Counted from the first letter of the stretch, positions 29,328 to 39,211 are shown. The stretch is DNA of 64,000 bases from Albidovulum sp. (GCA_028823855.1 JAPPFL010000067.1:1-64000), one strand, 5' to 3'. The notes: generated by a model from the letters alone, not told the origin. Made by a program: numbers and translations.

Positions 29328-29383
29328 AGAAGCCGTCCGTTTCCGTATTGACTACACCGCCTGTCACGGAAATGGCAATTTGA

Positions 29384-30361
29384 ATGCGCCAAGAATTTAC
29401 ATTCTATCTCGACTGGCTGCCGAACGTCCAATTCGCCGGCATCTGCTGGGCGCTTGATCGCGGGTTGTACCGAAGCGCCGGCTTGAATGTTACGCTGGTC
29501 CCTTGGGTCGAAGATGGATACGGCATCGTGGAAAAAGTCGTTGCAGGCGGGCTATGCGCCGGATCGGCCGAAGATAATCTCGTTGTTTCGGCAAGGGCCC
29601 GCGGACGTGCGAGGGTCAGTGCCCTGGCGGCGATGTTCCGGCAAACTCCTTTGGTCATGATGAGCCGATCGGAATCGGGGATTCGGTCTATCGCCGATCT
29701 GCGCGGAAAACGAGTTGCCATGCACTGCGACGGCATTCGGATACTCGAAGGAATGCTGGAACTTCACGGCATCGGCCGCAAGGAGCTGAGCCTTTTCGAA
29801 GTTACACATGACCTAGACAATCTTTTGGAGCGACGCTTCGACGCCGTTCAGGGCTATGCGGTAGCTGAGCCGCTCGAATTGGCCGCCAAAGGCGTGTCCG
29901 TCTCTACGTTTTCGCTTCGGCATCCGAAGCTGCACCCTTATGCGCAAGTTGTCTTTGCGCCCGATGAGGCACTCGCCGCGCACCGCCAAACATACGAGCA
30001 GTTTCTTCGGGCATCGTTCGCGGGCTGGTGCGCTTGCTTGGAAAACTTCGACCGGGCCGCAGCTTCGATTCGCCGCGTCGGAGCGCCAATGGAGGATCCG
30101 GAACGTGAGATAACGGCGCTACGCCTTGTTCATCAGCTAGTTGCCGGCGGAGACGGAGCGGAACGTATCGGTTTCATAGATCATGAACGATGGGCTGAGA
30201 ATCTACGCGCTTATCGCAGACTCGGAATTATTCCGCCGGACACGCCCCCGACGTGCGCACTTGACACCTCTTTCTGGCAATGCGGGCCGCGAGCAGAGGG
30301 AGCAGGCGCGCATGCACTGACCGAGGCGGAAGTTCCAAACCCTGACTTGGATAACCGGTAG
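29384..30361 (+). CDS. NMT1/THI5-like protein without signal peptide
   Basis: A 325-residue protein of the THI5/NMT1 fold, the family of pyrimidine-precursor-binding transport proteins and of the eukaryotic HMP-phosphate synthase. The start FTFYLDWLPNVQFAGICWALDRGLY and the later DLRGKRVAMHCDG and GYAVAEPLELAAKG segments are typical. Unlike transport members it lacks a signal peptide, beginning directly with the first beta strand, so it is predicted cytoplasmic. The cysteine-rich motif of yeast Thi5 is not seen. Its place just before the ATPase gene leaves two readings: a cytoplasmic ligand binder or an enzyme. The operon already has its own periplasmic binding protein. Confidence 0.78.
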   Translation: MRQEFTFYLDWLPNVQFAGICWALDRGLYRSAGLNVTLVPWVEDGYGIVEKVVAGGLCAGSAEDNLVVSARARGRARVSALAAMFRQTPLVMMSRSESGIRSIADLRGKRVAMHCDGIRILEGMLELHGIGRKELSLFEVTHDLDNLLERRFDAVQGYAVAEPLELAAKGVSVSTFSLRHPKLHPYAQVVFAPDEALAAHRQTYEQFLRASFAGWCACLENFDRAAASIRRVGAPMEDPEREITALRLVHQLVAGGDGAERIGFIDHERWAENLRAYRRLGIIPPDTPPTCALDTSFWQCGPRAEGAGAHALTEAEVPNPDLDNR

Positions 30362-30376
30362 ACGAGCGAGACATCG

Positions 30377-31492
<1,116 letters not shown>

Positions 31493-31835
31493 ACGACGCC
31501 GCATCCGTTATCGCGCCGTGGACTCACCGCCTGTTGCAAAGAGGCTTTGCCGGGCTTCGGTCGTCGCGCCGGAGAGTCCCTCTCTAAAGGCCGACGCCGC
31601 GGAGCAAGGGACCAAGCTTTCGAGGTTGCGGGCCGCTTTGCGGTCGCGCCCGGTTTCGCTTCCGCCATCGCCGCATTCGACAGTTCGCCGAAACTGAACC
31701 GGCAGGGCCTTGCCAGAACCGCAGCGAGAGCAAGCCTCGCTTGAATGAAATTACTTGTCCTCCGCTTCGATGGCCGCGGCGTCCCGCCTCGCGCCATATC
31801 CGCCGCGGGATGGTCAACAGCCTCTTTTCGGCGTC
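31493..31835. other. Non-coding stretch at the start of the transposase graveyard
   Basis: No family was recognised on either strand. The DNA is GC-rich with overlapping open frames on both strands that look like chance. Confidence 0.35.
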
Positions 31836-31996
31836 TCGGGAGGCGGCGCGTCTTGGATCGAGGTCGGCAATCCCGACGCCGGGATTGTTCGGGCTGGATC
31901 GGCGACAGCTGGCAAAGGATGGAGAGGGCTCGTTGATCGCGACAAGGTTTCGACGGTCGACGTCGACCTGCGATCGATTGTCCATCCGCTGTTGGA
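31836..31996 (+). pseudogene. Decayed copy of the C terminus of the 15.1-17.2 kb membrane protein
   Basis: Translation in one frame runs SGGG..WIE, then IVRAGSATAGKGW, then LRSIVHPL, matching the last part of the gene at 15096-17150 (its bases 16938-17096) at about 40 of 53 residues with no gap. Similarity also shows at the DNA level. It stops abruptly at both ends; there is no start and no membrane tail. It is a gene fragment duplicated from that locus or from a lost paralogue. Confidence 0.75.
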
Positions 31997-32027
31997 GCTG
32001 TTTGCCTTTCAACTGGACATTGCTGAC

Positions 32028-32480
32028 TCAAGGCGCGCCGTAGTCTCGCATGGCTCTGAAGTTGTCGACGAACAGGGATAGCAGCATATATCCCTCCCGT
32101 AGTCTTTTAGTTCCCGGCATCGGCCGCCGCTTCGTCGGGATGAATCCGGCGAGGCGGGCTGGGTCGACCGCGAATCTCGCGATCGTCGGATCGCGGCGGG
32201 CCTTGCCGCGCTTTCCCCGGTGGTTCAGCTTGGACATGTCGACGGCCAGAACCCTGATTTCGTCTTCGCGAAAGACAGTGCGCGCGGGCGCGTCCGGCTC
32301 GGAGCGGGCGAGGCGCTCGATAGACATTGCGCTGCAGGCGGTGATCGCGTCGAAGGCCGGGCACTTGCGCAGGTCGTAGGCTTGGTCGGGCCTCCGGCCC
32401 TTGATTCTCGCGCCGATCTTGAGCGGCTTGAAATACTCCTCGATCAGCCATGTCGATGGCTTTTTTGGACGCGCGAGACT
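32028..32480 (-). pseudogene. IS4-type transposase C-terminal remnant
   Basis: The minus-strand frame reads WLIEEYFKPLKIGARIKGRR, then RTVFREDEIRVLAV, and ends near LREGYMLLSLFV. The WxIEExFKxLKxG motif contains the last catalytic glutamate of IS4-family DDE transposases. No N-terminal two-thirds was found in frame upstream, so the gene is truncated. Terminal repeats were not seen. Confidence 0.65.
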
Positions 32481-32859
32481 CTGGCGATTCGCCGCAATTC
32501 CTTATAGTTCTCACTCTTATAATTGTTTGGCTCCTATTGCCCATGTCGCCTACCTCCTTGCCTCTCGTCCGCAACCGCCCAGGCGTAGATCCGGTTGCCC
32601 GCGCGCGGGACTTGTCCGGGCGCCTACCTGTAAAGCGGAGATGGCGGAAGCGCCTTGAGAGTCGGCTATTCTTCTTCGGGCGGCGCAGCCGTCAGGTGAT
32701 TCTTTGCCGGGCCTGCGGCCGCGGCCGCCTGCAATGTTCGAAATCCTGCAGCCATGCCCGCCGCTTGAATGCGGTGAGCGAGCGCGGTCGGGAACAGAAC
32801 CGAAGGCGCAAGAAACTCTATCGGATGCGGCGAGCGGAAGGGGGCATACTTTCAGATCC

Positions 32860-33038
32860 TGCATAATGCCCGTTTCCGGCCGCGTCGGGCCCGAAGCTTC
32901 GAATCGCTTCAGAGTTTGTCCCGCGTAGCGCCGCGCAAGACCGCAGTGGGTCGCGGTCGCGCGGGCGCTCCGTCCTTCGTGGAAATGAAATTCCATAACC
33001 TATTTCACCTTCCTCATGGGCAGCCTCATCTGCGCCAT
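32860..33038 (-). pseudogene. istA: IS21-family IstA remnant (copy 1)
   Basis: From an ATG at 33038 the frame reads MAQMRLPMRKVK, a TAG stop, then VMEFHFHEGRSARATATH and TLKRFEASGPTRPE, the N-terminal helix-turn-helix region of IS21 IstA proteins. After about 32860 similarity is lost. The same stretch occurs at 45499 onward in the opposite orientation. The istB gene is missing. It was inactivated by the stop and by loss of the catalytic part. Confidence 0.8.
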
Positions 33039-33125
33039 TCCCTGCTCCTCGGATTGATCGCTTGTATTCGAGATGTAGGCCGGCACTATGAATCAAAGCG
33101 AAGCCGGTCGCCTCGAGGGGCGGCT

Positions 33126-33187
33126 ACGATGGTGAAATCGGATGGCTGCCGTGGGCGAAACCAGATGGCTACACTCGTGAAATCAGC
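33126..33187. repeat. Terminal repeats of the IS21 remnant
   Basis: Three related units with about 22-base spacing (33128-33150, 33150-33172, 33172-33187) share GTGAAATC or GCGAAACC followed by a GATGGCT core. Multiple terminal repeats like these are the usual IstA binding sites at IS21 ends, and they lie just upstream of the istA remnant, where an end is expected. The last unit abuts the IS1634 remnant. Confidence 0.6.
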
Positions 33188-33740
33188 AGTCCGTCGGGCA
33201 ATGCTCCCCGGAAAGACTGAGTCCAGTCGGAGTCAGCCTTTGGATCCACGTTGTCGTAGAGTCGCATAGGATCAGCGAGTTGTCGTTCTTCAGATAGCGA
33301 TCGGCCAGGCTCCGCACGATCCGAGGCCGGCGCTCGCTCAGCCAGTCCAGCATCGCCAGCATCTCTTTGCCGTCCATAGATAGGGCCGAGGCCGAGAATC
33401 TCGCCTAGCCTGGAGGACGCTGGCTCCGGCGACAGCGCCCGGGCGCAGGCGAGCTTAGACCCGGGGTCAATCAGCGGCGACTGCGGGGCTGCGAGGTCGA
33501 CGATCCGCGCGATTCCCCGCGACCTGAGCATCCCCGGGATCGCAGCAAAGTGGCCGTGCGGAAGCGACCTTCGCATGGCCGCCGCGTCGACGAACTTGGG
33601 CTGCATTTTGGAGAGGTTCGCGGCAGTTCCCCTCCCGATCAGGCCACGCGAATGAGGATCGCCGGACGGGAGCCTCCGTTCGGGGCGACGTTGACGATGA
33701 GGGCCGCGTCCAATTTCTGCGCGGCAACATTTTCGATCAA
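33183..33740 (-). pseudogene. IS1634-type transposase N-terminal remnant
   Basis: Pieces of an IS1634-family transposase in three frames: first NVAPNGGSRPAILIRVA, then HGHFAAIPGMLRSRGIARI with DPGSKLACARALSPE and SSRLGEILGLG, then MLAMLDWLSERRPRIVRSLA and LADRYLKNDNSLILCDST. The order matches the family (RLGL.., SKLATARAL.., MDWLLERQ..LYDVTS). At least two frameshifts separate them. The catalytic C-terminal part is lost where the IS21 end begins at about 33187, which suggests that IS21 inserted into or deleted this element. Confidence 0.75.
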
Positions 33741-34348
33741 ATGATTTCCTGATTAAACGTTGCGCGATAATGCCAACTGATGGTTTATGGCAACAGGAGT
33801 CCAGGCATGGAGCCGTTTTTTCAAGAAAAAATTTAATGAAGTCAACGAGTTGAACTCACTTGTTCCGCTCTGGTTCCAAATTAAGTTCAGATTGAAGCTG
33901 ATATATGATCGCAAGCCGGGGGGCGTGCAGTTCGGCCTCCAACATTTCAATTCGTAAACCCATGGGTAGTTCGACCGCGTCGCGCTTAGGAGCCCGTACG
34001 CGACATGCGCTGGGGACGGGTATGCGCGAGCGCAGCGGATCAGCGCACCCGCGAAAGGCTTTGGCAGGCCGATCGGCGGGCTGTCGACTGGACGCCTTCG
34101 GTCGAGCTATTCCTGATATGCGGTCGCCGGAAAAATTTTTGCGAATTTTTTGCAGCAACCGCGCGTTCAGAAACGATTTTTTGTCAGCGAGGGAAAATTA
34201 GCGGCAACGAGCTTGCCCGCCTCGGCGACTCTTGAATCCATTATTCGGAAATTCCGAAGCAAAGCAACGGAATAGAATTCTTTCAATAATGCGTTCGGCG
34301 AAAATAGGATTCGTTGCAGGTACTCGCGCGGCGAAAAGGGGATGCTAG
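33741..34348. other. Upstream region of the catabolic cluster
   Basis: No gene was recognised. The stretch is AT-rich and should contain the promoter of the monooxygenase gene at 34349, including the dyad at 34244-34258 listed separately. Confidence 0.4.
34244..34258. promoter_or_regulatory. Candidate LysR-type operator (T-N11-A dyad)
   Basis: TTCGGAAATTCCGAA is a perfect 7-bp dyad around one base. Positions 34245 to 34257 fit the T-N11-A rule for LysR-type binding sites. It is about 90 bases upstream of the monooxygenase ATG, the usual place for a LysR recognition site, and a LysR gene lies in the cluster. The genome is rich in TTCGG, so chance cannot be dismissed. Confidence 0.45.
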
Positions 34349-35866
34349 ATGATTCGCACCGGTGAAGAATATAGGGAATCAATCAGGGACGGGCGCGAGG
34401 TCTTTATGGACGGTGAGCGAGTCGAGGACGTGACCGCTCATCCGATGTTTAAGCCAATAGTCGACATTCGCGCCCGCATTTTCGACATGCAGCATGATCC
34501 CTCGACAAGGAATGTTATGACGGTCGAACAGGACGGCGAAGTGAACGCGGTCGGCAATTCATTGCCGAAGTCCTGCGACGACTGGTGGGCGAAGCGCCGC
34601 GCCACCGATACGGTGCTCGAGGAAATCGGAGGCGTCGTAACGCGCGTCGGCGATGAAACCGTTGGAGAGGTTTGGTCTCTCTACGACGGTCAGGAGTTGT
34701 TGAACCAGGTCGATCCGAGATTCGCGGACAATATTCGCAGCCATGTTGACAAGGTGCTGCGGTCCGACCCGTTCCATGTGTCGGCGAATACGGACCCGAA
34801 GGGCGATCGCTCCAAGGCGCCCCAAGATCAGGATCCCGATATGCTCCTCCACATCGTCGGCGAAACCGACGCGGGAATCGTCGTTCGCGGGGCGAAATAC
34901 GAAACTGCCGCTGCCTATGCCAACCAGGCGTTTACCAAGCCTACTATCGCGAATTGGGGTAACGAATCCCTTTCCGACTATGCGGTAGGATTCATTTGCG
35001 ATCTAGGTTCGCCCAATCTCAAATTCATATGCCGTTCGGGATTCGCCGGTGCCGGGCGTGATTCGAGAGACTATCCGCTGTCCAACCGGTTCGACGAAAT
35101 CGACACTCTGGTAGTATTCGACAACGTATTGATACCTTGGGAGAATGTTCTGTTTTGCCGTCACACCGCCGCTGCGACGTTTATTAGAGCCACGCTGCAC
35201 CGGTATTCCGCGTTCGCTTTCGTTCAACGCACCTTGAAGCAGGCCGACATGATGATAGGCGCCGCTCTGTTCAACGCTCGGCAAACCGGACTGGAAAAGC
35301 AGCCCGCCGTGCAGGAAAAGCTCGCTACTCTGGCAGTCTGGCGCGAAGGCATCAATGCTCACTTGACCGCCTCGATTGCTCTTGCCGAAGACTCCCCGGC
35401 CGGGCTGAAGATGCCCAATCAGTCGCTGCTTTATACGGGAAGGGTGCACGCCATGTCTAATTTGCCCGCCATGATGCACCTCGCGCGAGAGCTCTGCGGC
35501 GGCCAGATTTGCGTTACTCCGAATGCTGCGAGCTTCGCGGCGCCCGATACGCGCTTCTGGATGGAAAAATACTATTCGATCAACGAAGACTGGATTGCCG
35601 AGGATCGCCGAAAGTTGCTTGCTTTCGCGCGCGACCTTCTCAATTCGGACTATGCCGGCCACAGGCTTACCTTTCAGTTGTTTGCGCAGTCGCCGCCATT
35701 CGCCCACCTTGCGGCCGTATACCGGAATTTTGATTGGGACGGTCCGTTGAGCTTCGTTAGGGAATCGGCGGGATTGTCGGACAAAGTCATGAAGGGCGTT
35801 GAATGCAAGGGTAGCGACATTGCTGTCGAGCGGTGGTACAAGGAATCGACGCGAAACCCGTCCTAG
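34349..35866 (+). CDS. FADH2-dependent phenol monooxygenase, HpaB/TftD family
   Basis: A 505-residue flavin monooxygenase oxygenase component of the 4-hydroxyphenylacetate 3-monooxygenase family, which includes chlorophenol 4-monooxygenases. These enzymes use FADH2 made by a separate reductase plus O2 to hydroxylate phenols. Family marks are RTGEEYRESIRDGREVFMDG at the N terminus, DPDMLLHIVGETDAGIVVRGAKYETA-type segments, VFDNVLIPWENVLF in the middle, and HLARELCGGQICVTPN in the helical C-terminal domain. Length is normal. AGGGG precedes the ATG. The reductase is encoded next. The substrate is inferred to be a phenol because a GST/ring-cleavage dioxygenase follows in the cluster. Confidence 0.88.
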   Translation: MIRTGEEYRESIRDGREVFMDGERVEDVTAHPMFKPIVDIRARIFDMQHDPSTRNVMTVEQDGEVNAVGNSLPKSCDDWWAKRRATDTVLEEIGGVVTRVGDETVGEVWSLYDGQELLNQVDPRFADNIRSHVDKVLRSDPFHVSANTDPKGDRSKAPQDQDPDMLLHIVGETDAGIVVRGAKYETAAAYANQAFTKPTIANWGNESLSDYAVGFICDLGSPNLKFICRSGFAGAGRDSRDYPLSNRFDEIDTLVVFDNVLIPWENVLFCRHTAAATFIRATLHRYSAFAFVQRTLKQADMMIGAALFNARQTGLEKQPAVQEKLATLAVWREGINAHLTASIALAEDSPAGLKMPNQSLLYTGRVHAMSNLPAMMHLARELCGGQICVTPNAASFAAPDTRFWMEKYYSINEDWIAEDRRKLLAFARDLLNSDYAGHRLTFQLFAQSPPFAHLAAVYRNFDWDGPLSFVRESAGLSDKVMKGVECKGSDIAVERWYKESTRNPS

Positions 35867-35902
35867 AAATATTGGTCGCGATTTCCCTTCAGAGAAAGGC
35901 CG

Positions 35903-37114
35903 ATGGTCGAGCCAAGCGATTCAAAGTTGCGGCGCCGGTTTCTAAGCGCCATGAGCCGCGCGGCCAGCACCGTCAACGTCGTGACCACCGCCGGTTCGGC
36001 CGGGCGCGCCGGCGTAACCGTTTCTTCTATGGCGCCGGTGTCCGCCGATTCTCGCAATCCCACATTGCTGGTTTGCGTGCACGAACTCAGCCCCGCTGCG
36101 AACAATATTCTCGAAAACAAGGTATTCTGCGTCAATGTCCTTCGAGACGACCAGTCCTATATCGCCGACAGCTTTGCGGGCCGATTCAAGGATACAGTCT
36201 CGGATAAATTCGAATGCGCGGAATGGATCGAGGAAAAATCGGGATCGCCCCGACTATTAAATCCGCTGGTGGCATTCGACTGCATCGTTTCGGGCGTGAG
36301 CATTGTTGGCACGCACCATGTCATTATCGGCGAAGTCAATGGAATTTATATTTCCGGCACGGGGTCGCCGTTAATCTACGCCAGGCGCGCCTACGGCACG
36401 GCCACGCGAATCGATTCAGTCGAGTCGATTTCTTCGGGCATTGCCTTGGAAGGCCGCGACTTGCGCATCGGGTGCTTTCACACATTCGGGCCATTCGTGC
36501 TCCCGGGTATTCTGGAACGGCTGGGAACACGGCAAAGCGGGCAAGTAAAACTGGTCGAAGGCGACCATCGCCGAGTGGTCGAGAGCCTTCGGTCCGGCGA
36601 GACGGATTTGGGGCTACTTTACGACTTCGATTTGGACGAGGGGGTTGAAGTCGAACCTCTCGCGGAACTCGACCCGTATGTTCTTCTGGCCGAGGATTCC
36701 AAGCTGGCGGAATTCAGCGTACTTAAGCTTGAACAGCTGGCTCCGCGCGCAATGGTGTTGCTCGATGCGCCGCCCAGTTCCGAATATTTTCGTTCGCTGT
36801 TCCTGAACGCGGGATTGGAGCCGAGTGTCGCCTACACGTCGGGATCATTGGAGATGGTGCGAGGCATGGTCGCGCGCGGCCTTGGCTACTCGCTTCTTAC
36901 GACTAGGCCCGCCGCGAACTTGGCATACGACGGCAACAGGCTGACGACGCGCCCGCTATTTGACCGGGTCCGGCCCAGCCGCGTGGTACTTGCGCGCAGG
37001 AAGGGCGCCGAAGATACCGGGATCGTGGCCGCATTCGCCGAATTGTGCCGCGAGTTTTTCGACGACGGCGCCGCGCAGCCAAGGAATTTCAGAAATGAAA
37101 CACAAGAGAATTAG
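35903..37114 (+). CDS. Flavin reductase fused to a LysR-type effector-binding domain
   Basis: A 403-residue two-domain protein. Residues about 8-165 are a flavin reductase (HpaC/TftC type) with VTVSSMAPVSADS, PLVAFDCIVSG, GTHHVIIGEV and PLIYARRAYG. Residues about 186-386 are a LysR-type substrate-binding domain (LRIGCFHTFGPFVLPG, LRSGETDLGLLYDFDL, AMVLLDAPPSSEYF, GMVARGLGYSLL) but no helix-turn-helix exists, so it should not bind DNA. The reductase would supply FADH2 to the upstream monooxygenase. The reductase C1 of Acinetobacter baumannii hydroxyphenylacetate hydroxylase has a C-terminal MarR-like domain through which the substrate stimulates activity; a LysR-type module may do the same job here (inference). 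Its end overlaps the RidA start by 20 bases. Confidence 0.85.
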   Translation: MVEPSDSKLRRRFLSAMSRAASTVNVVTTAGSAGRAGVTVSSMAPVSADSRNPTLLVCVHELSPAANNILENKVFCVNVLRDDQSYIADSFAGRFKDTVSDKFECAEWIEEKSGSPRLLNPLVAFDCIVSGVSIVGTHHVIIGEVNGIYISGTGSPLIYARRAYGTATRIDSVESISSGIALEGRDLRIGCFHTFGPFVLPGILERLGTRQSGQVKLVEGDHRRVVESLRSGETDLGLLYDFDLDEGVEVEPLAELDPYVLLAEDSKLAEFSVLKLEQLAPRAMVLLDAPPSSEYFRSLFLNAGLEPSVAYTSGSLEMVRGMVARGLGYSLLTTRPAANLAYDGNRLTTRPLFDRVRPSRVVLARRKGAEDTGIVAAFAELCREFFDDGAAQPRNFRNETQEN

Positions 37115-37514
37115 GCCGTTCAATACGAGCGATACCTATCCCGAGCAAAAGCTCGACAACGATCTTTGCCAGGCAGTCGTGGCGAAGGGCACAATGGTTT
37201 TCGTCAGAGGCCAGATCGGACAGGATTTAGAAACGTCGAAAAGTTTGCACATGGGCGATCCGGCGGGCCAGGCTCGCAAGGCGATGGAAAATATAAAAAT
37301 GCTCTTGGAGGAGTCGGGCGGAAACATGGAGCATCTCGCTAGAATCGTAGTCTATCTAACGGACATTCGCCATCGCGAAGCCGTGTATCGCGCGATGGGC
37401 GAATATCTTAAAGGAATTCATCCCGTTTCGACCGGAGTTGTCGTTTCCGCCCTGGCGCGCCCCGAATGGCTTGTGGAAATCGAAGCGACGGCTGTTATTC
37501 CCGATCAGGAGTAG
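37095..37514 (+). CDS. RidA/YjgF family protein
   Basis: A 139-residue RidA-family protein. Members hydrolyse reactive enamine/imine intermediates, and relatives in catabolic clusters act as aminoacrylate or related deaminases. Recognisable segments are VFVRGQIGQDL, the helix QARKAMENIKMLLEESGG, VVYLTDIRHREAVYRAM and the C-terminal ALARPEWLVEIEATAV with the conserved arginine of the active site. It starts inside the end of the reductase fusion gene and is followed 9 bases later by DUF1028, so it is in the same operon. Confidence 0.9.
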   Translation: MKHKRIRPFNTSDTYPEQKLDNDLCQAVVAKGTMVFVRGQIGQDLETSKSLHMGDPAGQARKAMENIKMLLEESGGNMEHLARIVVYLTDIRHREAVYRAMGEYLKGIHPVSTGVVVSALARPEWLVEIEATAVIPDQE

Positions 37515-37523
37515 GATATCGAA

Positions 37524-38198
37524 ATGACGTTTTCAATTGTAGCGCGCTGCCGAGAAAGCGGCATGTTCGGCACTGCCGTTTCGTCTTCTTCTCCAGCCGT
37601 TGCGGCCCGATGCGCCGGCGCCAGGGCTGGAGTGGGAGCCGTATCCAGCCAAAATGTCACCGACCCGACCCTCCGCGGCAAGTGCCTTGAATTGATGGAG
37701 CAGGGGGCCACATCGACCGAAGCCGTGGCAATTCTTTCCAGGACGGCAATGCATATGCCGCACCGCCAGCTTCTGGCGATAGACAAACACGGAAACACCG
37801 CGGTGCATTCCGGAGAAAAAACGCTCGGCACATGGTCGTCCGCGCAGGGCGTCGACGCCGCTTGCGCGGGGAATCTACTAGCCCGCGAGGCCGTGCCCGA
37901 TGCGATGCTGGAAGCGTTCGAGGGCAGTCGAGGGCATCTAGGCGACAGGCTGCTGCGGGCTATGCGCGCGGCGCTGGACGCAGGCGGAGAGGCCGGTCCA
38001 GTCCACTCCGCGGGCATGTATCTCGTGCGCGAAGTTGCCTGGCCCGTCGCGGACGTGCGAGTCGATTGGAGCGACAGCGACCCGATCGCCGAGCTTGACA
38101 GGGTATGGAGTCTCTACAAGCCGCAACTCGAGGACTACGTTTCAAGGGCATTGAATCCGGAGTCCGCGCCTAGCTACGGAGTGCCCGGAGACGAATAG
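37524..38198 (+). CDS. DUF1028 protein (Ntn-hydrolase-like)
   Basis: A 224-residue DUF1028 protein. The start TFSIVARCRESGMFGTAVSS, with its serine-rich strand, and the later GVGAVSSQNVTDPTLRGKCLELM and AIDKHGNTAVHSG segments define the family, which has the fold of N-terminal nucleophile hydrolases. Activity is unproven; such genes often accompany RidA and amino acid or amide catabolic genes, as seen here. AGGAG lies 11 bases upstream. It ends the first transcription block of the cluster, 86 bases before the LysR gene. Confidence 0.88.
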   Translation: MTFSIVARCRESGMFGTAVSSSSPAVAARCAGARAGVGAVSSQNVTDPTLRGKCLELMEQGATSTEAVAILSRTAMHMPHRQLLAIDKHGNTAVHSGEKTLGTWSSAQGVDAACAGNLLAREAVPDAMLEAFEGSRGHLGDRLLRAMRAALDAGGEAGPVHSAGMYLVREVAWPVADVRVDWSDSDPIAELDRVWSLYKPQLEDYVSRALNPESAPSYGVPGDE

Positions 38199-38284
38199 TC
38201 GTTTCGCTTTCGGCGCCTGACTGTCCCGTGCGTACGAATGCCTTCGTCTTTGCCATCGTTCCAAAAAAATGCAATTGTCGCTGA

Positions 38285-39211
38285 ATGGCGTGCAGATTTA
38301 CGCTCAGGCAGCTGGAATACTTCGTAGCGGTCGGCGAGGCTAGCAGCATTGCGCTCGCATCGAAGGGCATCAATGTTTCGCCTCCTTCCATTTCCGCGGC
38401 GATTTCGCATTTGGAAAAGGAATTCGGCATACAGCTCTTCATTCGCCGGCATGCTCAGGGAATGGAGTTAACGCGAGGCGGCCAGCGCTTTTTCCGAGCG
38501 GCGAGGCAGGTATTGGACGGCGCGGGCGGCCTCCAGGACATTGCCAATGAAATCGCGGGGACGACGAAGGGAACCATTAGCGTCGGCTGCCTCGTGACCG
38601 TCGCGCCGCTGCTCATGCCCGCTCTCCGGAAAAGTTTCGAAAGGGAATACCCTGGCTCCAGCGTCGCTCAGTATGATGGGCATCAGCTTGATCTCGTGGC
38701 GATGCTTGAGAGAGCGAAGGTCGACGTAGTCCTAACCTACGACCTTGAGATTCCGGCCGGCATAGACTTCGAGCCATTCGTAGATCTACCTCCCTACGCC
38801 GTGTTTCCCGCCGGCCATCCGCTGGCGGAACGCTCTTCGGTCGAATTGAGCGACATCGCGCCGGAGCCCATGGTGCTGCTGGATCTGCCGCTAAGCCGCG
38901 AATATTTCCTTTCCGTCTTTCAGGAGAAGGGCCTAAGGCCGAATGTAGCGGAACGGGCCGGAAGCGTGCCAGTCATGCTCAGTCTGGTCGCCAATGGCTA
39001 CGGCTACGGTTTGCTGAACATGAGGCTCAGCGCCTACAAGGCTCCCGACGGCGGTTCGCTGGCGCCTGTCGCACTGGCGGGACGGTTCCGGCCCATGGTT
39101 CTCGGCTTGGCGACAATGCGCGGAATTGCGAAAACGAAAATCCTGGAATCGTTCGAAGCTCATTGCCGGCGCAGTTTTGCCGACAAGTCGAATTCGCGCA
39201 TATCTCAATGA
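38285..39211 (+). CDS. LysR-family transcriptional regulator
   Basis: A 308-residue LysR protein. The N-terminal winged helix-turn-helix (about 3-62; FTLRQLEYFVAVGEASSIAL, SISAAISHLEKEFGIQLFIR) is complete, followed by a linker and an effector-binding domain (about 90-300). That domain shares a distinctive stretch with the domain fused to the flavin reductase: PMVLLDLPLSREYFLSVF here against AMVLLDAPPSSEYFRSLF there. The regulator probably controls this cluster and may bind at the dyad upstream of the monooxygenase gene. It is in the same direction as its presumed targets rather than divergent, which is less common for LysR genes. Confidence 0.92.
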   Translation: MACRFTLRQLEYFVAVGEASSIALASKGINVSPPSISAAISHLEKEFGIQLFIRRHAQGMELTRGGQRFFRAARQVLDGAGGLQDIANEIAGTTKGTISVGCLVTVAPLLMPALRKSFEREYPGSSVAQYDGHQLDLVAMLERAKVDVVLTYDLEIPAGIDFEPFVDLPPYAVFPAGHPLAERSSVELSDIAPEPMVLLDLPLSREYFLSVFQEKGLRPNVAERAGSVPVMLSLVANGYGYGLLNMRLSAYKAPDGGSLAPVALAGRFRPMVLGLATMRGIAKTKILESFEAHCRRSFADKSNSRISQ

